A stretch of DNA of 64,000 nucleotides from Rhodanobacteraceae bacterium (lineage in GTDB: Bacteria; Pseudomonadota; Gammaproteobacteria; Xanthomonadales; Rhodanobacteraceae): contig SCQS01000038.1 in NCBI GenBank assembly GCA_004299705.1, positions 1-64,000 on the forward strand. The letters are read 5' to 3'. Within the stretch, counting starts at the first letter, position 1. Each line of letters opens with the position of its first letter. Below the pieces are notes generated by a model. It was not told where the DNA came from, did not search any database, and was given only the letters and a program-made list of their open reading frames with translations. This document shows, piece after piece, positions 8,586 to 17,457 of the stretch. A program made the position numbers and the translations under genes.

Positions 8586-10002
8586 CCGCTTCCAGATCCT
8601 TCACCGACAAAGTGCCCGCGGAATACTTCAGGTTGAGCTGGTTGATCACCAGCGCGTGGCGCGCCTGCGAGTAGGCGCCGAGCGCCTGGAAATAGGTACT
8701 TTGTGCAATCAGCAGGTTGACGATGGTCTGGGTGCCGATGTCGTAGCCGGCCTGGGTCGCATCGAGCGCGGTCTTGGCCGACTCCACCGCGGCCTTGTTG
8801 GCTTCCACCGAACTGATTCCCGCGGTGATCGCGTTGAAGGCGTTGCGGGTGTTGCTGACCGTGGTGCGGCGATCCTGCTCCAGCACGTCGTCGGCCTGGT
8901 CGCGTTGCGCGATCGCCTGTTTTTCACGCGCGATGATGCCGCCGCCCTGGAACAGTGGCACGGTCAACACCAGCCCCACGGTGGTGTCGTTGCGCTGGGT
9001 ATCGGCGCGCAGCACGTTGGTGACGTTGCTGGGCAGGCCGGCGAGGCCGGCGGTGTTGCCCGGGCCCCAAGCCGGGTTGCGCGAGTAGCTGACCGACGCG
9101 CCCAGCGTCGGCAGGTGCGCCGCGTGCGCAGCGGTAACGTCGTGTCCTGCGGATTCGACCAGGTCGCGTTGCGCCTGCAGTGTTGGGTTGCTGGCCAACG
9201 CGGTCGTGACCCAGTCCTGCATGTTGTTGGGCTGGGGCGGGTTCAGTGGAAGATTCTGGGTCAGAACTTGAAGCGTGCTTGCCTTCTGGCCGGTGATTTG
9301 TTCCAACGCCTGGCGGTCGTTGAACACCAAGTTTTCGGCAGCGATCACCTGCGACGCGGCCGTGTCGTAGGCAGACTTGGCATCGGCCACGTCGGTGATG
9401 GCGGCGAAGCCCACGTCGTATTTGGCCTGGGCCTGATCCAGCTGCTTTTTCAACGAGGACGCGTTGGATTTGGCGTATTTGAGTTGGTCCTCGTCCGTCA
9501 GCACGGTGAAGTACGCGGTGGCCACGCGCAGGATCAAATCCTGCTGCGCCGCGACGTATTGCGACTCGGTTGCGCGGGCGTTGGCCTTGCCCGCGCGCCA
9601 GGTCTCGAAATCGCCCAGGTCGAACAGCACCTGGTTCAGGCCGACCGACTCGGTGCGCGAGCGCAGGCCACCGCTGGAGCCGCGTGAGCTCAGGAATTCC
9701 GGTCCGGTCGGCGTGTCCGCAAGGATGCTGCTCTGGTTGCTGCCGTGGCTGTCGTTGAACGAGACGCTGCCGTTGAGTTGCGGCAGCAGCGGCGCACGCG
9801 AGATGGCGGCGCCGGCCTGGCCGATGCGTTGCTGCGCCTCGGCCTGTTTCAGAACCGGATCGGACTGCAGCGCCTGGCGGTACGCATCCATCAGGTTTTC
9901 GGCGTGCGCGGTGGCCGCCTGGGCGCATCCGAGTGCCACCGCGACAGCCAGGACGCCGGCGCGGATCGCGAAGGAAGGGCGGTACGCTTTGCGTGAGGTC
10001 AT
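8566..10002 (-). CDS. tolC: TolC family outer membrane channel protein
   Basis: This is the outer-membrane exit duct for type I secretion and RND/MFS efflux. The 478-residue protein starts with a signal peptide that appears to be cleaved near 'ATAHA-ENLMDAYRQAL'. It has two OEP repeats with long helical hairpins: 'SDPVLKQAEAQQRIGQAGA' in the first and 'SNPTLQAQRDLVESAG' in the second. Its 'GVLRADTQRNDTTVGLVLTV' strand is typical of the family. It starts 38 bp after pcm, forming a pcm-tolC operon as in related genomes. A TetR gene lies divergently upstream of pcm. The start at 10002 was chosen because it gives a complete signal peptide. Confidence 0.95.
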   Translation of the reverse strand: MTSRKAYRPSFAIRAGVLAVAVALGCAQAATAHAENLMDAYRQALQSDPVLKQAEAQQRIGQAGAAISRAPLLPQLNGSVSFNDSHGSNQSSILADTPTGPEFLSSRGSSGGLRSRTESVGLNQVLFDLGDFETWRAGKANARATESQYVAAQQDLILRVATAYFTVLTDEDQLKYAKSNASSLKKQLDQAQAKYDVGFAAITDVADAKSAYDTAASQVIAAENLVFNDRQALEQITGQKASTLQVLTQNLPLNPPQPNNMQDWVTTALASNPTLQAQRDLVESAGHDVTAAHAAHLPTLGASVSYSRNPAWGPGNTAGLAGLPSNVTNVLRADTQRNDTTVGLVLTVPLFQGGGIIAREKQAIAQRDQADDVLEQDRRTTVSNTRNAFNAITAGISSVEANKAAVESAKTALDATQAGYDIGTQTIVNLLIAQSTYFQALGAYSQARHALVINQLNLKYSAGTLSVKDLEAVNRLLQ

Positions 10003-10040
10003 GCCTGAAAATCCTTGCCGGGGGCGTTGGCGTCCCGTAT

Positions 10041-10706
10041 TCACAAGTTGAAGGTACGAGCCGGCGCGGCGCCGGCGAGATAAGGCACGTCGGTTTCGAA
10101 CAGGCGGTCTTCGATCCAGCCGCCATCGGGGGCGCGTTGCAGCAACACGGCCTGCATCGCGGGTTCGCGGCCGCGGATCACGAACAGCCGGCCCGCGGGC
10201 CGCAGCCAGTCCGTGAAACGCGCGGGTAACGCCGCGACCGCACCCGAGACGACGATCGCGTGGAAGGTCTGCCCGGGCGCGTAGTCGATCAGCGCGTCGG
10301 CGTGCAGGCACTCGACGTTGCCGATGGCCTGCGCCTGCAATTGCGCGCGCGCCGCGTCGACGAACTCGACGCGACGATCGATGCTGGTGACCCGCGCGCC
10401 GAGCTTGGCGAGGCAGGCCGCGAAGTAGCCGCTGCCGGTGCCGATCTCCAGGATGTGCTCGCCCGGAACGGGCAGCACCGCCTGCAGGATGCGGCCCTCT
10501 ACCACGGGTTTCAGCATCACCTCGTCATGGCCGAGCGGCAGGCTGACGTCGGCATAGGCGAGCGCCGCGTAGGGCTTGGGCACGAAGGCCTCGCGCGGCA
10601 GTTTCGATAGCACTTCCAGCACGCGGGCGTCGAGTACTTCCCACGGGCGCACCTGGTTTTCGACCATGTTGCGGCGTGCGAGGGCGAGTTCGGGGGTCAT
10701 GTTCAT
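10041..10706 (-). CDS. pcm: Protein-L-isoaspartate O-methyltransferase family protein
   Basis: The enzyme methylates L-isoaspartyl residues of aged proteins using S-adenosylmethionine, starting their repair. It is 221 residues with the family's N-terminal 'MVENQVRPWEVLD' and 'LPREAFVP'. SAM motif I is 'LEIGTGSGYFAA' (GTGSGY at 89-94). Many proteobacterial relatives lack key isoaspartate-binding residues, so activity on isoaspartate is inferred from family only. A second ATG lies at 10700. It is the first gene of the pcm-tolC operon and diverges from the TetR gene. Confidence 0.9.
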   Translation of the reverse strand: MNMTPELALARRNMVENQVRPWEVLDARVLEVLSKLPREAFVPKPYAALAYADVSLPLGHDEVMLKPVVEGRILQAVLPVPGEHILEIGTGSGYFAACLAKLGARVTSIDRRVEFVDAARAQLQAQAIGNVECLHADALIDYAPGQTFHAIVVSGAVAALPARFTDWLRPAGRLFVIRGREPAMQAVLLQRAPDGGWIEDRLFETDVPYLAGAAPARTFNL

Positions 10707-11069
10707 GTGAATCGGTCATCCATCCGGAAGCAAAGCCCCGAAAGCTTAGGCGCGCATGTCCTCGCGGGCAATGCGTACAGCCTGCGGGTGGCGGTGGCGC
10801 CGACGAAGTGCCGGAAGTCACCGCGCTTGCATGACGGAGATCATCCGGCCTGCCGGACAGATAACGCACGATTCATGCCAAGGCGTACCTTGAAAAAATT
10901 TTCTTGAAATCATATGTATACGTGCAGGTGCCGCGCGCGGTAATGTGTCCGCGGACAGTCTCGCGGACACTGCGGACAGTGGCCGGGGGCTTGACGCCGG
11001 TCAAAATTTGTACTCTGGCGTATAATAACCTTGTGTTCTGAGCGGCCGGAAACGGTTGGATAGTCGAGA
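10707..11069. promoter_or_regulatory. Divergent control region between pcm-tolC and tetR
   Basis: This 363-bp gap has two clear dyads near the tetR side. One is a perfect 12-bp palindrome TGTCCGCGGACA at 10946-10957, inside a run of three GCGGACA direct repeats (10951, 10963, 10973). The other is TTGAC-N4-GTCAA at 10991-11004. A TATAAT hexamer at 11021-11026 could be the tetR -10 box. Its -35 position would fall on the second half of the TTGAC dyad, so bound repressor would block it. I infer autoregulation and possible control of pcm-tolC. Confidence 0.5.
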
Positions 11070-11705
11070 ATGAATGTTTCACCTGAGCGTTGCTGTGGCC
11101 CCGGGCGGCCCAAGGATCTGGAAAAGCGAGCCGCGATCCTGGAGGCGGCCAAGCGGCTGTTTCCGCAGCACGGATTCGAGGGCACCAGCATGGATGCCGT
11201 CGCGGCCGAGGCCGGCGTGTCCAAGCTCACCGTGTACAGCCACTTCGGCGGCAAGGAATCGCTGTTCATCGAAACCATCCGCTGCAAGTGCGACAGCCTG
11301 CTGCCGCGCACGCTGTTCGACGTCGATGTGAACGCGCCGGTGCGTGGCCAGTTGCTGGGCGTCGCACGTGCGTTTTTCGGGTTGATGATGAGTGACGGCG
11401 CGCTGGGTATGCATCGCACACTGGTGGCCAGTTCGCAGCAGTCGCCCAAGCTGGCCAAGCTGTTCTGGGAAGCCGGCCCGATGCAGGTGCAGGCCGCGCT
11501 GGCCGAGATGCTGCAGAAAGAGGTGGCCGCGCACAAACTCGACATCGCCGATACCCGCCGCGCCGCCAGCCAGTTCTTCTGCCTGCTCAAGGGCGAACAC
11601 CACGCGCGCATGCTGTTCGGCTGCGGCCAGCCGACGGCAGCCGAGGCCGAGGCGCATCTGGAAGCGACCGTGGACATGTTCCTGCGTGCGTACGCACCGC
11701 GTTAG
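11070..11705 (+). CDS. TetR/AcrR family transcriptional regulator
   Basis: This 211-residue repressor-type regulator has an N-terminal helix-turn-helix (residues ~20-65; 'ILEAAKRLFPQHGFEGTSMD', 'AGVSKLTVYSHFGGKESLF'). The C-terminal helical domain resembles AcrR-type C domains ('SQQSPKLAKLFWEAGPMQVQ'). TetR proteins bind palindromic operators and are released by a small ligand, often a pump substrate. The gene is divergent from pcm-tolC, and palindromes lie just upstream. Local autoregulation and control of efflux are therefore reasonable, but the ligand is unknown. Confidence 0.93.
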   Translation: MNVSPERCCGPGRPKDLEKRAAILEAAKRLFPQHGFEGTSMDAVAAEAGVSKLTVYSHFGGKESLFIETIRCKCDSLLPRTLFDVDVNAPVRGQLLGVARAFFGLMMSDGALGMHRTLVASSQQSPKLAKLFWEAGPMQVQAALAEMLQKEVAAHKLDIADTRRAASQFFCLLKGEHHARMLFGCGQPTAAEAEAHLEATVDMFLRAYAPR

Positions 11706-11753
11706 CCGTGCGAGCATCCCGATCACGGCACGGATCAGGGATCGAAACAGCTT

Positions 11754-11828
11754 TTTGACACGGATTGACGCGGGTAGAGGCGGATCAGGCGGACAAATCC
11801 GCATTGATCCGTGTTCATCCGTATCAAA
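11754..11828. repeat. Fold-back repeat of the ATCCGTGTTCATCCGT type
   Basis: The ends form an inverted repeat, TTTGACACGGAT (11754-11765) against ATCCGTATCAAA (11817-11828), with one mismatch. An inner GCGGAT...ATCCGC stem lies inside. Sequences reading 'gatccgtgttcatccgt' are common dispersed repeats in many proteobacteria. It sits between the tetR stop and the thiC leader, and it could end tetR transcription as a hairpin but lacks a clean T-run. Confidence 0.55.
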
Positions 11829-11904
11829 CGCCGTTGCCTTTCCCGATGTGTCCCGAGGAATCTGATTGGCCAGCGCCCCGCGAACGTGGTTCAATGGTGA
11901 CTTG

Positions 11905-11982
11905 AAGCGGGGGTGCCGCGCACATCGCGGCTGAGAAACACCCTTCGAACCTGGTTCGGTTAGTACCGATGTAGGGAGCTTC
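11905..11982 (+). promoter_or_regulatory. TPP riboswitch (THI element) of thiC
   Basis: The thiamine-pyrophosphate aptamer core is visible in order: GGGGGTGCC at about 11909-11917, GGCTGAGAAACACCC at 11929-11943, and CGAACCTGGTTCGGTTAGTA followed by CCGATGTAGGGAGC up to 11979. These match the conserved P2-P5 parts of THI boxes. It lies 135 bases before thiC on the same strand. Binding of TPP in the nascent mRNA leader should repress thiC; whether this acts by termination or by start-site masking is not clear. Confidence 0.93.
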
Positions 11983-12101
11983 GCCGCACGACGCCGCAGT
12001 CGTGTGTCCGGCGCCACCGCATTCAAGACGCGAATCCATTCGCAGCTGCCCGCACGCCATGTGTGGACCGTCCACGAAGCGGGTTCCCCGATCTTCCCTG
12101 A

Positions 12102-13994
<1,893 letters not shown>

Positions 13995-14099
13995 TTGGCG
14001 GCGCCCATGCATGCGATCGAGAATGTGTTGGCGCCCTTCACGTGCGCGGCGCTAGAGTGGATTTTCGATACGCAACGCGGGCAACGCAGGAGTACGGAC

Positions 14100-14678
14100 A
14101 TGGCGAGCAAGACCCGGCCGTTTCTCACCGACATCAAGACGCTCCGCAAGCGGGCGCGCGAACATATCCACCGCGGCGCGGTGACCGAGGGTTACAAGGC
14201 TGACCGCGAGACGGTGCTGAAGCTGCTGAACGAGGCGCTGGCCACCGAGATCGTGTGCGTGCTGCGTTACAAGTATCACTACTTCATGGCGTCCGGTATC
14301 AACGCCAAAGCGATCGCGGAAGAGTTCCTGCAACACGCCAACGAGGAACAGGGTCACGCCAACCAGATTTCCCAGCGCATCACCCAGCTCGACGGCACAC
14401 CCAATCTTTCGCCGGACGGCTTGCTGTCGCGCAGCCATTCCGAATACGTGGAAGGCACCGACCTCGTGGACATGATCAAGGAAGACCTGGTCGCCGAGCG
14501 CATCGCGATCGAGAGTTACAGCGAAATCATTCGCTACCTCGGCAGCGACGACCCCACCACGCGTCGGATGATGGAAGGCATCCTCGCGATGGAAGAGGAG
14601 CATGCCGAGGATCTTTCGACCATGCTGGCCGAACTGGGCCACAAGGGCGAACCGGCGCGGACGCGCAAGGCACGCTGA
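14100..14678 (+). CDS. Ferritin-like (bacterioferritin-type) diiron protein
   Basis: This 192-residue four-helix ferritin-like protein has the expected metal ligands: E in 'NEALATEIVCVLRYKYHYF', the EXXH pair in 'HANEEQGHANQI', E in 'EDLVAERIAIESY', and a second EXXH in 'AMEEEHAEDL'. Bacterioferritin and Dps-like relatives store or oxidise iron. This one has a basic ~40-residue N-terminal extension and a basic tail, which could promote DNA binding, but that is speculation. I chose the ATG at 14100; the frame stays open upstream into the thiC end without a better start. Confidence 0.85.
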   Translation: MASKTRPFLTDIKTLRKRAREHIHRGAVTEGYKADRETVLKLLNEALATEIVCVLRYKYHYFMASGINAKAIAEEFLQHANEEQGHANQISQRITQLDGTPNLSPDGLLSRSHSEYVEGTDLVDMIKEDLVAERIAIESYSEIIRYLGSDDPTTRRMMEGILAMEEEHAEDLSTMLAELGHKGEPARTRKAR

Positions 14679-14775
14679 GCCATACAGTTGCGCGTTTGCT
14701 TCGCGGCGGGCGGCATCCCCTCGCCGCTGCGCGGCGATTCCCTTCGTTCCGAAAGGGATGGAGGGTAGTGTGACA

Positions 14776-14821
14776 CTCCTCGCTCTTCATCCCCCTTCGC
14801 AAGCGAAGGGGGAGCGAGGAG
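14776..14821. repeat. Cruciform-type palindromic repeat
   Basis: The inner stem CCCCCTTCGC-AA-GCGAAGGGGG (14791-14812) is a perfect 10-bp inverted repeat. It is enclosed by an outer pair CTCCTCGCT (14776-14784) and AGCGAGGAG (14813-14821). Upstream bases 14733-14765 hold a degenerate relative. Similar CCCTTCGC/GCGAAGGG stems occur at 57144-57161. It separates the ferritin-like gene from the glycosyltransferase gene. Confidence 0.65.
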
Positions 14822-14860
14822 GATGGTCTCGAAGAATGCGCACGTTATGCTTCGCGGCGC

Positions 14861-16435
14861 ATGAATACCGCCGACACATCCGGGGTGCAGTGGCGCTGGC
14901 TCGCGCTGTGGTGCCTGCTGCTGCTGCCGCTGGCGCTGCTGTTTCCGCCGATTCCGATCGACGAGACGCGTTATCTCACCGCCGCCTGGGAGATGTTCAA
15001 CTCCGGGCAGTGGCTGGTACCGACCGTCAATGGCGCGTGGTATTCCGACAAGTCGCCGCTGCTGTTCTGGCTGATCGCGGGCGGCTGGAAGATCGTGGGC
15101 GTGCACACCTGGGTGGCGCGCGTCGAAGCCCTGATCGTCGCGCTCGGCATGTTGTTGACGCTGCGTCGGCTGGCCGTGCGGCTGGGCATGGCTGCCAAGG
15201 GCGCCAACACCGCGATGTGGCTGCTGGCGGGTTGCCTCGGCTTCACGGTGTTCTCGACCGCGATCATGTTCGACCTGCTGCTGTCGTTGTGTGTGCTTGG
15301 CGCACTGCATGCACTGCTGGATCTCGAGGCCGGCAAGTGGGCGCGTGGCAACGTGCTGCTGGGTGTGATGATCGGGCTTGGAATCCTGGCCAAGGGTCCG
15401 GTGATGCTGCTGCACATCGTGGCGCTCGCGGTATTGGCGCCGTTGTGGAGCGAGCTGGCGCGGCAGCACAAGACGCGCTGGTACCTGGCGCTGCTGGTGG
15501 GTCTGCTGATCGGTGTCGTGATCGCGTTGTGCTGGTTGTTGCCGGCGGCCTGGTACGCGGGTCCGAGCTACTGGCAGCCGCTGCTGGACAAGGTCAGCGG
15601 GCGGCTGGAACACAGCTTCGCGCACGCGCGCCCGTGGTGGTGGTACCTGCCGCTGGTGCCGGTGTTGCTGTTGCCGTGGTTGCTGACCTTGCGGGCGCCG
15701 CGCGCGGCGTGGGCCGGACTGTGGCGTGGTCGTTTCGGGCGCTTCCTGTGGTGCTGGTGGGTGGTGCCGTTCGTTGCGTTTTGCGCGATCAGCGGCAAGC
15801 AGATCCATTACCTGTTGCCGCTGCTGCCGGCGTGGGCGCTGGCCGGCGCGTGGTTGCTGCAACAGCAAGGCGCGCGCCTGCGACCGTTGCTGTTCGGACT
15901 GCTGGCGCTGCTGGCGGGCCTCGGCATCGCGACGCTGCCGTGGCAGGCCGCGAAATCATTCCATCTTCCGGTGCAGCCCGCGATCGCCTTGATCGCACTG
16001 GTCGCATTGATCATTGCGATCGGCGTGTGGTGGGTCTGGGGACGCGATGCACGCGGGTTGGCGCTGTCCGCGACCGCGCTGGTGTCGGCGGCGATGCTGG
16101 CCGGCGCGCTGTCGTACCTGCCTGCGCTGGACGTGATTCCCGAAGCCAGGTTCGTGAAGCAGGAATTGCAGGCACGCGTACCGATCGCGCATGTCGAGTG
16201 GCACAACGGCCTGTTCGGCTATACCGGACGCCTGCACCGACCGTTGCCGTGGATTTCCCGCGACAAAATGATCGCCTGGTGCCGTGCGCATCCCGACGGC
16301 GTGCTGTTGACCAGTGACCGCGGCGCGGAACCGGTCGGCGTGACGCCCTTCAAGACCTGGCCGTATTTTCTTTCGGGCGACCACCGCATCGCGGCGTGGC
16401 ATGCGGCGCAGGTACTCGCTGCCGCTTCGCCCTGA
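14861..16435 (+). CDS. GT39/ArnT-like membrane glycosyltransferase
   Basis: This 524-residue polytopic inner-membrane protein is of the GT-C superfamily (family 39, ArnT/PMT-like). Such enzymes move a sugar from a polyprenyl-phosphate carrier to lipid A or other acceptors on the periplasmic side. The first periplasmic loop has the acidic catalytic motif 'PIDETRYLTAAWEMFNSGQW' and then 'WYSDKSPLLFWL', as in ArnT. About eleven further hydrophobic segments follow, and a short C-terminal periplasmic domain ends the protein. It is alone on its strand, with no arn genes nearby. A second member is at 42846-44435. Confidence 0.88.
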   Translation: MNTADTSGVQWRWLALWCLLLLPLALLFPPIPIDETRYLTAAWEMFNSGQWLVPTVNGAWYSDKSPLLFWLIAGGWKIVGVHTWVARVEALIVALGMLLTLRRLAVRLGMAAKGANTAMWLLAGCLGFTVFSTAIMFDLLLSLCVLGALHALLDLEAGKWARGNVLLGVMIGLGILAKGPVMLLHIVALAVLAPLWSELARQHKTRWYLALLVGLLIGVVIALCWLLPAAWYAGPSYWQPLLDKVSGRLEHSFAHARPWWWYLPLVPVLLLPWLLTLRAPRAAWAGLWRGRFGRFLWCWWVVPFVAFCAISGKQIHYLLPLLPAWALAGAWLLQQQGARLRPLLFGLLALLAGLGIATLPWQAAKSFHLPVQPAIALIALVALIIAIGVWWVWGRDARGLALSATALVSAAMLAGALSYLPALDVIPEARFVKQELQARVPIAHVEWHNGLFGYTGRLHRPLPWISRDKMIAWCRAHPDGVLLTSDRGAEPVGVTPFKTWPYFLSGDHRIAAWHAAQVLAAASP

Positions 16436-16586
16436 CCTTCGCCGCATGCGCCGGTGCCCGGAAAGCCCGCTACGACGGCAAGTCGGTGAACGCATGCAGC
16501 TCCGACCCGTTCGGCAAGCGTGCCGGCCAAACGGCCGGGCTGGCGACGTGGCAAACTGACGCGAGACAACTGTCCGGGAGAACGCC

Positions 16587-17306
16587 ATGAGCCGTGTCGC
16601 TGCCGCCATGCTGGTTGCCGTCGGTTTGGTCGTGGGCGGTTGGTTCATCGGAAACGGCTTCGCGCACCGGCACGCGGTGCGCTACGTGGTCGTCAAGGGT
16701 CTTGCCGAACGCAACGTCAAGGCCGACATCGCGCTCTGGCAGATCCATTTCACCGAGACCGGCAACCAGCTCGCCGATGTGCAGGCCCTGATCCAGCGCG
16801 ACGATGCGGCCATCACCGCGTTCCTGCAGACGCACAAGCTCGGCCCGGGCGCGATCGCGTTCCGCAGCGTGCAGGTGACCGACCGCGCGGCACGCAATTT
16901 CGGCAACGAGCAGTACAAGGCACGCTTCGTCGTCACCGGCACCATCATGGTGCGCACGAAGGACGTGGAGGCCGTCGCGGCCGCGGCGCAGGATACCGGC
17001 ACGTTGATCGCGCAGGGCGTGGTGCTGGGCAATCCCGATGGCGGTTTCAACGAAGGCCCGAACTACCTGTTCGACGCCATCAATGCCCTGAAGCCGTCCA
17101 TGATCGCCGACGCGACGAAGAACGCGCGCGCGGCCGCGGAGCAATTCGCCCGCGATTCCGACAGCAGGTTGGGCGGCATCCTGCGCGCCAACCAGGGAGT
17201 GTTCGAGATTCTGCCGCGTGACAAGGCGCCGATGCTGCAACAGGACAAGCAGATCGACAAGACCGTGCGCGTGGTCGCGACGCTGGATTACGAACTGAAG
17301 GATTGA
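16587..17306 (+). CDS. SIMPL domain (DUF541) periplasmic protein
   Basis: This 239-residue protein has an N-terminal membrane anchor or uncleaved signal (residues ~5-24, 'AAMLVAVGLVVGGWFIGNGF') and a single SIMPL/DUF541 domain. Typical phrases are 'VVVKGLAERNVKADIALWQI', 'LQTHKLGPGAIAFRSVQVTD' and 'FNEGPNYLFDAINALKPSMI'. Relatives such as E. coli YggE form oligomers in the envelope and are linked to oxidative stress, but the biochemical role is not settled. It follows the GT39 gene after 151 bp. Confidence 0.88.
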   Translation: MSRVAAAMLVAVGLVVGGWFIGNGFAHRHAVRYVVVKGLAERNVKADIALWQIHFTETGNQLADVQALIQRDDAAITAFLQTHKLGPGAIAFRSVQVTDRAARNFGNEQYKARFVVTGTIMVRTKDVEAVAAAAQDTGTLIAQGVVLGNPDGGFNEGPNYLFDAINALKPSMIADATKNARAAAEQFARDSDSRLGGILRANQGVFEILPRDKAPMLQQDKQIDKTVRVVATLDYELKD

Positions 17307-17457
17307 GCGTGCGCAAGGTCGTCTGGTGCGGCGACCCTGATTCAAGCATGCGGCTCGGCATGCGCGTCAGGCTCGCGGACGTTGGAATGCGCAGGGCCGA
17401 AGCAACGCGGCGCGGCACCGCTGCCGAGCGGATGTTGCCGGCTACACGCGACCGCGA

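Noticed and set aside
10991-11026. TTGACG...TATAAT as a complete promoter for tetR
   Set aside because: The spacing is 24 bp, too long; I kept only the TATAAT as a possible -10 box and TTGAC-N4-GTCAA as an operator-like dyad.
14861-16435. Calling the first GT39 gene arnT
   Set aside because: The acidic loop motif fits the superfamily, but no other arn genes are present, so the sugar and acceptor cannot be named.
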